A stretch of 45,542 bases of DNA from DAOSCP01 sp035379625 (lineage in GTDB: Bacteria; Bacteroidota; Ignavibacteria; Ignavibacteriales; DAOSCP01): assembly GCA_035379625.1 (NCBI GenBank), contig DAOSVM010000021.1, positions 1 through 45,542 on the forward strand. The letters are read 5' to 3'. Shown one piece after another: positions 34,500-42,566 of the stretch (within the stretch, counting starts at the first letter, position 1; the number at the start of each line of letters is the position of its first letter). Below the pieces are notes generated by a model. That model saw nothing but the letters and a program-made list of their open reading frames with translations. It was not told where the DNA came from and ran no database searches. Both the position numbers and the translations under genes were made by a program.

Positions 34500-35894
34500 T
34501 TAAAATTTTGTGTTTAAAATATACTCAACAATTTTATTTTCAATATTTTTGTAGTATCTAGCATTAGGATAATTAAAGTGCCAGATTATAGAAAATGCAA
34601 TTAAATCATTTTCAACATTATACGCATAACCACTTAACGCAGAAACTCCATTTAAAGTTCCAGTTTTACCTCTTAAATTTTTATATGCAATTGATGAATT
34701 AAAACGATGCCTTAAAGTGCCATCTTCGCTTGCTATAGATAATGACTCATAAAAAAAAGGAAAATTTTTGCTTTTAAACATAAATATTAATAAATCTACA
34801 ATACTTCTTGTTGTAGTTCTATTGTAATGGGATAATCCACTACCATCAACAAGATCTGTACCTAAAGAAAAAATCCCATTATTTTTTATAAATGAATTAA
34901 CAGCTTGTGTAGAATAAAAAGAATTCCCTTGTATTTTACTATAATAAGCACCATTCATCTTAAAAAGACATTCTGCAACAAAATTATCACTGGATTTATT
35001 AGCTATGGAAATAATTTCTTCTAATTTATTAGAAATATCGTATATTCTATATAGTTCATTAACTTTGATTTGTAATTTTATAACAGAACCACTAAAAGAT
35101 ATATTATTTTTTGTTAAATAATTTGCTACTAATGCACCAGCGAATAAATCTGGATATTTAATAAAAACCGTTGTAGAATAGTTTCTATTTTTCTTCGAAA
35201 TTGAACCATTCACAAATATTTTATATCTATTATTAAATGATTGTGAAATACTTATTGAAGTTTGTTTGCTAGTTATAACGTTAGAAACAATATCTATATA
35301 ACCTCCTTCAAATGAACTACTTACAATAGCTGGTTTTTTATTCCTTGTAGGTTTAATATTTATGCCAAGTGTATTTCTATTAACTATAATTGCACTTACC
35401 GGTGGTATAGGATTTACCCCTGGCTCATCTTCAATCCAATCTTTTCTAGAATACAATGAATCAAAAAAAGTTTCATCAACATATATATTACCGGTAATTT
35501 TTTTTATCCCTTTGTATTTTAGATAGTTAATAAAACTAAGAATATTTTCATTTTTAACTAATGGATTACCAAAACCTTTAATATACAAATTGCCATTAAT
35601 AATTCCATCAGATAGATTTTTATCATTAGTAAAAAAAGATAATGAGATGTCTTTATCTTTTCCAATCATTGTTAAACTTACGGCAGTAGTATAAAGTTTA
35701 GTAAGAGATGCTGGTTTAAAAGGTTTTTCTGCATTATAAGAAAAAAGAAGCTTATTCTTAGTTAAATTATAAATATAAATTGAATAATCTGTAGATGGGG
35801 GAATAGTCTCTAAAATATTATCAAAATAGTTGTATATATCTTGACAGAATAAAAATTTTATTTGTAAAATAAAAAGAACAAATATATATTTCAT
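34500..35894 (-). CDS. dacB: D-alanyl-D-alanine carboxypeptidase/endopeptidase (PBP4 type)
   Basis: The protein (464 aa from the ATG at 35894; a TTG at 35903 is less likely) has a signal peptide and the peptidase S13 layout. It has FKPASLTKLYTTA with the catalytic Ser (about 63) and Lys (about 66), a long insert domain (about 100-290) typical of PBP4, KSSDNFVAECLFK as the SxN motif and NLRGKTGTLNGVSALSGYA with KTG at about 410. PBP4 enzymes trim or cut peptidoglycan cross-links in the periplasm. No strong ribosome site is visible. It is transcribed away from the TPR gene across a 129-bp divergent region. Confidence 0.94.
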   Translation of the reverse strand: MKYIFVLFILQIKFLFCQDIYNYFDNILETIPPSTDYSIYIYNLTKNKLLFSYNAEKPFKPASLTKLYTTAVSLTMIGKDKDISLSFFTNDKNLSDGIINGNLYIKGFGNPLVKNENILSFINYLKYKGIKKITGNIYVDETFFDSLYSRKDWIEDEPGVNPIPPVSAIIVNRNTLGINIKPTRNKKPAIVSSSFEGGYIDIVSNVITSKQTSISISQSFNNRYKIFVNGSISKKNRNYSTTVFIKYPDLFAGALVANYLTKNNISFSGSVIKLQIKVNELYRIYDISNKLEEIISIANKSSDNFVAECLFKMNGAYYSKIQGNSFYSTQAVNSFIKNNGIFSLGTDLVDGSGLSHYNRTTTRSIVDLLIFMFKSKNFPFFYESLSIASEDGTLRHRFNSSIAYKNLRGKTGTLNGVSALSGYAYNVENDLIAFSIIWHFNYPNARYYKNIENKIVEYILNTKF

Positions 35895-36023
35895 TTTATA
35901 CAAATCATTTTTATGTAAAGATAAGAATATTTCGCTAAAATTAAAAATTATTTATCTTAAAAATAATTTAATTTGTTTTTATGTTAGTTTATATTTACAT
36001 TTAAAAAAAAAAGAAAATCAAAT

Positions 36024-37445
36024 ATGTTTGAAAACGAATATTCAAATGAACACGAAGATTATTTAAGTACAGAAGAAAAAATAAATCTTTGTTACACATA
36101 TATAGATAATGGGACTATCCATTTTAATATGGATTTTATTGAAGATACAGTAGAAGATTGTTTGGTAGAAGAATTTTATGATGACGGCATTGAGCTTTGC
36201 GATTATATTCTCAATATATATCCAAACAATACAGAAATATTAATTTTGAAGGGCCGTTTACTTAACGCAATCAATGAATTTAAAGAAGCTGAAGAAATAT
36301 TTATTAGCTTATTAGAAGTTTTGCCATCAAATAATGAAATTTACATTTATCTAGCTGAAGCGTATTTAGGTATGCTTGAGCCAGAAAAAGCTAAAATTTA
36401 TTTAGATATTGCAAGCGAATTTAATGATGATGAATCCTATTTATTTGACTTATACGGTAAATATTATAAAACAATAGGAAATTATAATAAGGCCATTGAA
36501 TATTTCGAAAAATCAATGGAAAATAATATTTATTATCAAAAAAATTATTTCGAAATAGCTTATTGTTATGAAAGATTAGGTGATAACGAAGTAGCTGCGT
36601 CCTATTATTCACAATTCCTAGAATATGATCCTTTTAATCCTGTTGCTTGGTATAACTATGGTATTATTCTCAATAACATTAAAAAATATTCAGATGCTAT
36701 TCAGGCTTACGAAAATGCAATTGGATTAGATATAGAATTTTCTGATGCTTGGTATAATAAAGGAATAACTCATCTACATCTTAAAAATTACGAAGAAGCA
36801 CTATATTGTTTTAATCAAGCACAACTAATTGATAAATATGACGAAGATGTATTGTTTAATCTTGGAAAAGTACACGAATTTTTAAATGATTACGATAAAG
36901 CAATTGCAGCATACAATAGAATTCTTGAAATTAAACCTGATAATCCAGAAGCTCTAATATCTAGAGCAGTTTGCTACTTAAACAATTTAAAGTATCATTT
37001 ATGTGAAAGAGAACTTTTATATGTTATTGAAAATTATGAAATTAAAAGATCCGAAGCTTATTTATTACTTGGTGAGATGTATGAAGATATCGGAAACATA
37101 AAAAAAACAATTGAATTATACCATCAAGCTTTAATCTTTTACAAAGAAAAAAGTAATATAAGTCAAGAAGATATTCAAATTTCACTTATAAATGCTTATT
37201 TGAAAGATTATCAAGTCCAAACAGCATTAAAGTTATTGGCTAAATTAATTGAAAATAATACAGATGAAGCAGAACCATATTATATTCTCTCAAGAATTTA
37301 TAATATTATTGGTCAAATTGATTTATCACAGTTCTTTGAAAAACAAGCTGTTAGTCTTGAAGAAACAATAAGTGAAATCATAGAATTAGATTATCCTAGG
37401 AAAACGTTTACAAATTATTTCGATACTAAAATATTAAGTAATTAG
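36024..37445 (+). CDS. Tetratricopeptide repeat protein
   Basis: The 473 residues consist almost entirely of TPR units (about 10-12) after an acidic N-terminal 30 residues. Clear units include DLYGKYYKTIGNYNKAIEYFEKS, AWYNYGIILNNIKKYSDAIQAYENAI, AWYNKGITHLHLKNYEEALYCFNQA and LFNLGKVHEFLNDYDKAIAAYNRIL. There is no signal peptide, membrane helix or catalytic domain, so it is probably a cytoplasmic scaffold. It leads a three-gene unit with aroE (14 bp) and the DUF4384-like gene. The partner is unknown. Confidence 0.9.
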   Translation: MFENEYSNEHEDYLSTEEKINLCYTYIDNGTIHFNMDFIEDTVEDCLVEEFYDDGIELCDYILNIYPNNTEILILKGRLLNAINEFKEAEEIFISLLEVLPSNNEIYIYLAEAYLGMLEPEKAKIYLDIASEFNDDESYLFDLYGKYYKTIGNYNKAIEYFEKSMENNIYYQKNYFEIAYCYERLGDNEVAASYYSQFLEYDPFNPVAWYNYGIILNNIKKYSDAIQAYENAIGLDIEFSDAWYNKGITHLHLKNYEEALYCFNQAQLIDKYDEDVLFNLGKVHEFLNDYDKAIAAYNRILEIKPDNPEALISRAVCYLNNLKYHLCERELLYVIENYEIKRSEAYLLLGEMYEDIGNIKKTIELYHQALIFYKEKSNISQEDIQISLINAYLKDYQVQTALKLLAKLIENNTDEAEPYYILSRIYNIIGQIDLSQFFEKQAVSLEETISEIIELDYPRKTFTNYFDTKILSN

Positions 37446-37459
37446 TAAAGGATTAAGAA

Positions 37460-38338
37460 ATGACATTTGAAGGGATTAATATTGATACAAAATTATTTGG
37501 AGTTATAGGATATCCTATATCTCATTCACTTTCACCAATGATTCATAATAAGGCTTTCAGTTTATTAAATGAAAATGCAATTTATTTAATGTTTGATATT
37601 CATCCACATACATTAGAAAAATCCTTAAAAAGCTTTCAGACATTAAATTTCCAAGGTATCAACGTTACTATACCACATAAAGAAGCTATATTACCTTTTT
37701 TACATATTGTTTCTGAAGAAGCTGCAATAATTGGTTCTGTTAATACGGTTTTATTCCAAGATAATCAATTATATGGATATAATACCGATGTTTACGGTAT
37801 AATTAAAAGCTTGGAGCCCTATAGAGAAGAAATTAAAGATCAAACTATAACTATTGTCGGAGCAGGAGGTGTTTCGAGAAGTGTAATTTATACACTTATT
37901 AGACATTTCCATCCTGGTAAAATAAATATCCTTAATCGAAATGATTCCAAAGCAGAACTTTTAAGAGACTATTTCGAAAAGAAAATGAATTTTACTAATA
38001 TTGAAGCATTTTTATTGTCACCACCAGATAATGTAGAATTACTACAAAATTCAAAATTAATTATTAATACAACTCCTTTAGGTATGTATCCTAATATAGA
38101 TGATTGTTTTACAGCAATTGATGATTCTTTTAATGATAATCAAATTATATTTGACTTAATTTACAGGCCGCAAAGAACAAAACTAATCCAAATAGCAGAA
38201 GCTAAAGGTGCTAGAACAATTAATGGTTTAACAATGTTTGTTGAACAAGCAGCTAAATCTTTTGAAATATGGTTAAATAAAGAATTTCCAACAGAGCTTA
38301 TTAAAAGCTTTCTTATAGAAAAATTTGAGACATTATAA
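37460..38338 (+). CDS. aroE: Shikimate dehydrogenase
   Basis: AroE reduces 3-dehydroshikimate to shikimate with NADPH in aromatic amino acid synthesis. The 292 residues show GVIGYPISHSLSPMIHNKAF (shikimate pocket), GINVTIPHKEAILPFL with the catalytic Lys, GYNTDVYGIIKSL with the catalytic Asp, ITIVGAGGVSRSVIYTLI (the usual GAGGA reads GAGGV), the NLINRN-like cofactor segment ILNRNDSKAELL and a C-terminal GARTINGLTMFVEQAAKSFEIW. The stop and the next ATG overlap as TAATG. Confidence 0.95.
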   Translation: MTFEGINIDTKLFGVIGYPISHSLSPMIHNKAFSLLNENAIYLMFDIHPHTLEKSLKSFQTLNFQGINVTIPHKEAILPFLHIVSEEAAIIGSVNTVLFQDNQLYGYNTDVYGIIKSLEPYREEIKDQTITIVGAGGVSRSVIYTLIRHFHPGKINILNRNDSKAELLRDYFEKKMNFTNIEAFLLSPPDNVELLQNSKLIINTTPLGMYPNIDDCFTAIDDSFNDNQIIFDLIYRPQRTKLIQIAEAKGARTINGLTMFVEQAAKSFEIWLNKEFPTELIKSFLIEKFETL

Positions 38339-39177
38339 TGAAAACTAAAATATTACTCTTAATAATCATTACTAATGTTATTTTTGCGCAGCCCAAAAAT
38401 GAAATTCAACCACGTTGGGTTAAAGCAACCGGTGTTGGTTTTGCAAAAGAACCTAATAAAGCTTTTGATGATGCAATTAACAAAGCTCGTGCTAACGCTT
38501 TAAAAGAACTTGGTATTACTATAAAAGCTGGTGAATATCGACAAAAAACTGAAGATAATGAAAATTTGGTAGATTTTTATTCTAGCTTTTCTGAATCATC
38601 CACAAGAGGTTTAATAATTGAAGAAAAAATTGTAAATAAAATAAAACCGGAAATAGTTCAGCTTGAAGGCTCTGATGAATATCTCACAAAAGTACAAGTT
38701 GATATAGAAGCGTTGGTTGCACCGCAAGTTATTGATCCTGACCCAACCTACAAAGTTGAAGTTTTTACAGAAAGAATTGTATACAATGAAATGGAACCTG
38801 TACAGTTCAAAATTTATGCTTCAAAAGATGGATATTTAACAATATTCAATATTAAAAATGATACACTTAATGTTATATTTCCAAATCAAATGCTCAAAGA
38901 TAATTTTGTAAAAGGTGGTGATACTATATATTTTCCACCTAAAAAAAGCAAGTTAAGATTAAGACTTCTTACATCACCTGGGCAAGCAAGATCAGACGAA
39001 ATGTTCATTGCTATTTTAACAAAAGAAAATATTCCATTTGATGAAGGCAAATTAATAGAAAACTCAAAAGTAAAATTTAAACAAGCACAACTTTCCGCTT
39101 ACGCTAAATGGTTATACCAAATTAGTCCGGATAAAAGAACATCAGATATAAAAGTATTATCAGTTGTGAAAAAATGA
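38338..39177 (+). CDS. Exported LPP20-like/DUF4384 protein
   Basis: The 279-residue protein has a signal peptide (MKTKILLLIIITNVIFAQ). Its N-terminal half (about 25-135) resembles LPP20-type lipoprotein domains (RWVKATGVGFAKEPNKAFDDAINKARANALKELG), but without a lipobox Cys. The second half (about 140-240) matches the DUF4384 pattern YKVEVFTERIVYNEMEPVQFKIYASKDGYLTIFNI...VIFPNQML, seen in exported proteins of several phyla. The molecular role is unknown, probably in the envelope. Its start overlaps the aroE stop (TAATG), giving translational coupling. It ends in a terminator, followed directly by repeat element 4. Confidence 0.8.
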   Translation: MKTKILLLIIITNVIFAQPKNEIQPRWVKATGVGFAKEPNKAFDDAINKARANALKELGITIKAGEYRQKTEDNENLVDFYSSFSESSTRGLIIEEKIVNKIKPEIVQLEGSDEYLTKVQVDIEALVAPQVIDPDPTYKVEVFTERIVYNEMEPVQFKIYASKDGYLTIFNIKNDTLNVIFPNQMLKDNFVKGGDTIYFPPKKSKLRLRLLTSPGQARSDEMFIAILTKENIPFDEGKLIENSKVKFKQAQLSAYAKWLYQISPDKRTSDIKVLSVVKK

Positions 39178-39204
39178 AGCTGTCATAAAAAGGCAGCTTT
39201 TTTT
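39177..39204 (+). terminator. Rho-independent terminator after the DUF4384-like gene
   Basis: AAGCTGTC (39177-39184) pairs with GGCAGCTT (39192-39199), with one wobble, and the stem is followed by seven T. It overlaps the stop codon. The left end of element 4 begins three bases after it. Confidence 0.8.
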
Positions 39205-39206
39205 AT

Positions 39207-39549
39207 TTAGCTCAGACGGTATAAGCATAAAGCCCCTTGCAGCATAACGTAAGCTGCAAGGGGCAGCGGGCCGGAACTGCCCGCTAAAAACTCTTCATCA
39301 TTTCAATCCTTACCAAATGTGGTTTGACAAGCTCATATTTCGCATCTTTTCAAGATTGACTGATGGGGTAATTTAATGTAGCCTATTTTAATAATTAAAA
39401 TCCTGTCTTAATTAGTAGCTGGTACAGAAATAAACGAGATATCGTTTTTACAATAATAATGTACATCCATATATATTATACTTCAATAAATTCATTTTTA
39501 GGCGTCAGCCTGCTCGCGTTTGCGGGACAAGCTTACACCGTCCGAGTAA
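39207..39549. mobile_element. MITE-like hairpin element, copy 4 (short, degenerate, 343 bp)
   Basis: It fills the convergent gap between the DUF4384-like and SIMPL genes. Left end TTAGCTCAGACGGTATAAGC (39207-39226); right end 39531-39549, which has lost one C. Hairpin A (39232-39264) keeps a 12-bp stem, but with A-T where copies 1 and 3 have G-C. Hairpin B (39265-39285) has one mismatch near the loop. The right hairpin is not the conserved C; instead a shorter stem CTCGC/GCGGG with loop GTTT is found near 39510-39525. The 55-bp repeats are absent and the middle shares only scattered similarity with the others (CCTTACMAATGTG near 39308). This looks like an older, decayed or different subtype. 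Confidence 0.7.
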
Positions 39550-39565
39550 ATGAAAATAAACTTTA

Positions 39566-39604
39566 AAATAAAAAAAGCAAGGTAAAAAATATCCTTGCTT
39601 TATT
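39566..39604 (-). terminator. Terminator after the SIMPL gene
   Basis: AAGCAAGG (39575-39582) pairs with CCTTGCTT (39593-39600). Read on the minus strand, the stem is followed by a T run. It lies about 20 bp past the SIMPL stop codon. Confidence 0.75.
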
Positions 39605-39624
39605 ATGATGTCGATAATCAAATA

Positions 39625-40353
39625 TTATTTAATCTTGAACGAAACATTAACAACAGCTGTAATTTTTTTGTTTATCGAACTGGCATCATTCATACCATAA
39701 TCGCTAATTTCTTGTGAATTGATAGGTGTTATTTGAATAACGCCAACTCTAACATTTTTTATATCGCCTAATTGAGAATTGGTTGTTGATAATATTTTAC
39801 TCGCTCTTTTAATTGCGTCTTGTGTTGCTTCTGCTTGTACTTGAGCTTTTATATCTTGTATTTTTGAGTAATAAAATAAAGGTGGTTCAACTTGCAGATA
39901 TACTCCTTTGGATACTAAGCCACTAACTGAATTTGAAAGATCTTTTATCTTGTAAACGTCGTTTAGTTTAATTATAACAGATTGTTCGTAATGGTATTTT
40001 TGTTTTGTATTTGGAGCATCTGGATTTGTTGAGTAAACATAATTATAAATGGAATTATAATCAATTTTATCGTTTTCAATATTTTGTGAATTTAAGAAAT
40101 TTAATAAAATTTTTAGGTTATTTTGTAAAGAGTTGTAAGCTAAAGAAGGATTTTCATCTTCTGTAATTAAACGAATTGTTAAAATTCCATAATCCGATTT
40201 AATATCTTTGCTTGCTGAACCTGTAACATTGATAATATCATTTGATTTTGTGTAATTTGTTATTGCAAGATATAAAAATAAACCTAAAATAATAATTGAA
40301 AATGAAATACTTAATGAAAATAAATAATATTTTTTCTCGTCAGAAGTAAGCAT
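39625..40353 (-). CDS. SIMPL domain (DUF541) membrane-anchored protein
   Basis: The 242-residue protein has one N-terminal membrane helix (about 10-32) and then a SIMPL/DUF541 domain. It has INVTGSASKDIKSDYGILTIRLITEDENPSLAYNSLQNNLKILLNFL, ENDKIDYNSIYNY, YHYEQSVIIKLNDVYKIKDLSNSVSGLVSKGV and AQAEATQDAIKRASKIL. SIMPL proteins are periplasmic or surface oligomers linked to stress tolerance; the exact role is unknown. The second half of the domain is typical of the OMP-BP26 group. It is the last gene of the minus-strand envelope run starting near 45542. Confidence 0.88.
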   Translation of the reverse strand: MLTSDEKKYYLFSLSISFSIIILGLFLYLAITNYTKSNDIINVTGSASKDIKSDYGILTIRLITEDENPSLAYNSLQNNLKILLNFLNSQNIENDKIDYNSIYNYVYSTNPDAPNTKQKYHYEQSVIIKLNDVYKIKDLSNSVSGLVSKGVYLQVEPPLFYYSKIQDIKAQVQAEATQDAIKRASKILSTTNSQLGDIKNVRVGVIQITPINSQEISDYGMNDASSINKKITAVVNVSFKIK

Positions 40354-40368
40354 TTTTTTTATCCTAAA

Positions 40369-41400
40369 TTATCTTAAAAATCTTTTTGTGTTTAAATTTA
40401 TAATAATAGAGATCCTATGAGTGACTGAATGTGAATCGGTTATAAAATTATCTGAAAACGATGAAACTTTAGTATAAGAATAATCTATATTAAGACGGGG
40501 AAGAACAACGCCAATTCCAAAAGTTAATTCATCTATATCGCTGTATCCAGCACGAAGATTTAAAAATTTGAAAATATTATATTCAATTCCTAAGTGAGAA
40601 TCAAAACTAATAGGACCAATGTTAAACTGAGAAGCATATTTTCTGTTTTCAAACCTAACATCAACATCATAAAGAGAGGAAAATTGGTTGCCAAATAATT
40701 CAAAAGAATAAATTGTGCCAAATTTTAAAGTTGGGGAAACAAGTTCGTTTCTACCAGTACTCCAAGAAATTAAAGTTGTTGTAGGGTCTTTAAGCGTAGC
40801 GCCAAATTTTAGGTTTTCATTAAAGAAATAAAGTGCAGATATATCAAAACCAATTCCAGTAGCAGAGAATTCAGCTATATCTCTTCGGATAAATTTGATA
40901 TTTGCTCCAATGTAAAGATCGTCAAAATATTTTTGTGCATAGCTAAGGTATAGAACATAATCAGTATTACTGAATTGAGTAATTTTATCAGGGTCTAATC
41001 TGTCGTTGGTAATATCTAATTTTCCATCGCCATTAGCATCTATTAAAGCATTACGAGTGTCATAAATACCATCAATACCATTACGAGTAAGTGTTATTCC
41101 AAAAGTGTAATCTTTTCCATATGGTATAGCAACAGAGGCTACATCATAATTTAATAACTTACCGAATTTTTCTTCGTGTTGTAAAAGAATTTGTGGATAA
41201 TTAAGCTGGGCTAAGCCAGCAGGGTTATAGACTGATGCAGAGACATCATTTGCAAGTGCAGTGAAGGCGCCACCTAAAGCTGATGTTCTAGCACCTACTC
41301 CAAAACTCATAAATTCGCCAGCATACTTGGATATCACAATTTGACTATAAACTAAATTGGATAAAAATAAAAGAAAAATAAAAAATTTTATATTTTTCAT
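40369..41400 (-). CDS. PorV/PorQ-family outer-membrane protein
   Basis: The 343-residue protein has a signal peptide (to about residue 19) followed by SKYAGEFMSFGVGARTSALGGAFTALANDVSASVYNPAGLAQLNYPQILLQHEEKFG. This is the hallmark start of PorV/PorQ (UPF0164) beta-barrel proteins. The rest alternates amphipathic strands. PorV shuttles T9SS cargo to the sortase complex and PorQ-like proteins act in the same system, which fits the T9SS-tailed nuclease at 8956-10332. Whether this one is PorV, PorQ or a paralogue cannot be decided. It overlaps the DUF2007 gene by 4 bp. Confidence 0.9.
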   Translation of the reverse strand: MKNIKFFIFLLFLSNLVYSQIVISKYAGEFMSFGVGARTSALGGAFTALANDVSASVYNPAGLAQLNYPQILLQHEEKFGKLLNYDVASVAIPYGKDYTFGITLTRNGIDGIYDTRNALIDANGDGKLDITNDRLDPDKITQFSNTDYVLYLSYAQKYFDDLYIGANIKFIRRDIAEFSATGIGFDISALYFFNENLKFGATLKDPTTTLISWSTGRNELVSPTLKFGTIYSFELFGNQFSSLYDVDVRFENRKYASQFNIGPISFDSHLGIEYNIFKFLNLRAGYSDIDELTFGIGVVLPRLNIDYSYTKVSSFSDNFITDSHSVTHRISIIINLNTKRFLR

Positions 41401-41642
41401 ATTTCTTGCTCATCATTTATTGTTGGAGCATTAGTAATTCCGTTTAATAATTCAACAGCTTCATCATATTGTTCAGAATTTACTAATATTGTAAAATTTC
41501 CAATTGTAGGAATGGCGCTATTATTAGTTGAATAAATGATAGAATCTATGCCCGACGAGAGTAGAAAATTATTTGTTATTTCAGCATCAATATAAACGCT
41601 ATAATTTGTTAGTTCCCTATATTGTATTTGATTTTCATTCAT
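41397..41642 (-). CDS. DUF2007-like putative signal-transducing protein
   Basis: The 81-residue protein matches the DUF2007 layout: YRELTNYSVYIDAEITNNFLLSSGIDSIIYS, then GNFTILVNSEQYDEAVELLNG, a small alpha/beta fold similar to PII-like or ACT-like regulators. No membrane segment. It overlaps the CPBP protease gene upstream and the PorV/PorQ gene downstream by 4 bp each, indicating tight translational coupling. DUF2007 genes often sit next to CPBP protease genes in this part of the tree, but the function of the pair is not known to me. Confidence 0.8.
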   Translation of the reverse strand: MNENQIQYRELTNYSVYIDAEITNNFLLSSGIDSIIYSTNNSAIPTIGNFTILVNSEQYDEAVELLNGITNAPTINDEQEI

Positions 41643-42559
41643 GAATATTTCTCATCATCTATCGAGAATTTTTCTTCTGAATTATTTATTTTATGATTTT
41701 TCTCAATATACAAAATAATTAAAATAAAAACAATTGATAAAATTATGAAACTAATTAAAGCTTGATTAAAAGAAAGATCTTTATCAATTGTGCTTTTGTT
41801 GAAAATATCTTCGGTTTTTAAGATTATACTACCAATTAGAGCCAATAAGTTATTTGTAAAATGTAAAATCATCGATGAGAAAATGGAGTTACTTTTGTAA
41901 ACAACATAACTAAAATACAAACTTAATAACATCAAAGGGAAAAAACCGTAAACGTCAAAATGTAATAAACTAAAGAAAAAGGCTGTCACTAGTGCACTAA
42001 AAGCAAAGTTAAAGGCTTTTAATAAATAATGTTGTAAAAATCCACGAAAAAATAATTCTTCACACAAAGCTGGTGTAAATGTTACCATTAAAAAAACGAT
42101 TAATAAATCTGTAGGACTATTTATTGAAAGTATAGCTTTGTATGTTTCTTCAATCAAAGTTGCATTTTTATCTAAAAGAGTTTTTATATTGTTAATAGCA
42201 GGAACTGCTTTTATTATTTGATTTATTAGTATATTTTGAAAATAGATGATATTATTTAGGTTAACAAATAAAACAAAATAACCAATGAAATAGATTAATA
42301 ATTCTTTGAATGGTATTAACTTAAAACCTATTTCGCTATTTAAGTTTTTTAAATATTTTTTTGAAAAAATAAGTGTAGGTGCTAAAATAAAAAGTATTTG
42401 AGATGATATTGTAAATAATCTAAAATTGTTAATATTTTGAGTAATTTTATCACCAAAAATAAGTAAGGTTAGTAATGAACCTAAAATTTGATAAAGTAAA
42501 AATATAACAACAATACTTAATAAAGCGACTAAAATTATTTTTTTTCTATCTCCTTCCAT
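41639..42559 (-). CDS. CPBP-family intramembrane metalloprotease
   Basis: The 306 residues contain about eight membrane helices and the Rce1/CPBP motifs: CEELFFRGFLQHYLL (EExxxR, about 165-171), FFFSLLHFDVYGFFPLMLLSLYFSYVVYKS (FxxxH) and SMILHFTNNLLALI (HxxxN/B). These form the glutamate-type protease site inside the membrane. Substrates of bacterial members are mostly unknown. A AGGG lies about 7 bases before the ATG (42559). It is co-transcribed with DUF2007 (4-bp overlap) and DUF3108 (7-bp gap). Confidence 0.92.
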   Translation of the reverse strand: MEGDRKKIILVALLSIVVIFLLYQILGSLLTLLIFGDKITQNINNFRLFTISSQILFILAPTLIFSKKYLKNLNSEIGFKLIPFKELLIYFIGYFVLFVNLNNIIYFQNILINQIIKAVPAINNIKTLLDKNATLIEETYKAILSINSPTDLLIVFLMVTFTPALCEELFFRGFLQHYLLKAFNFAFSALVTAFFFSLLHFDVYGFFPLMLLSLYFSYVVYKSNSIFSSMILHFTNNLLALIGSIILKTEDIFNKSTIDKDLSFNQALISFIILSIVFILIILYIEKNHKINNSEEKFSIDDEKYS

Positions 42560-42566
42560 AAAAACC

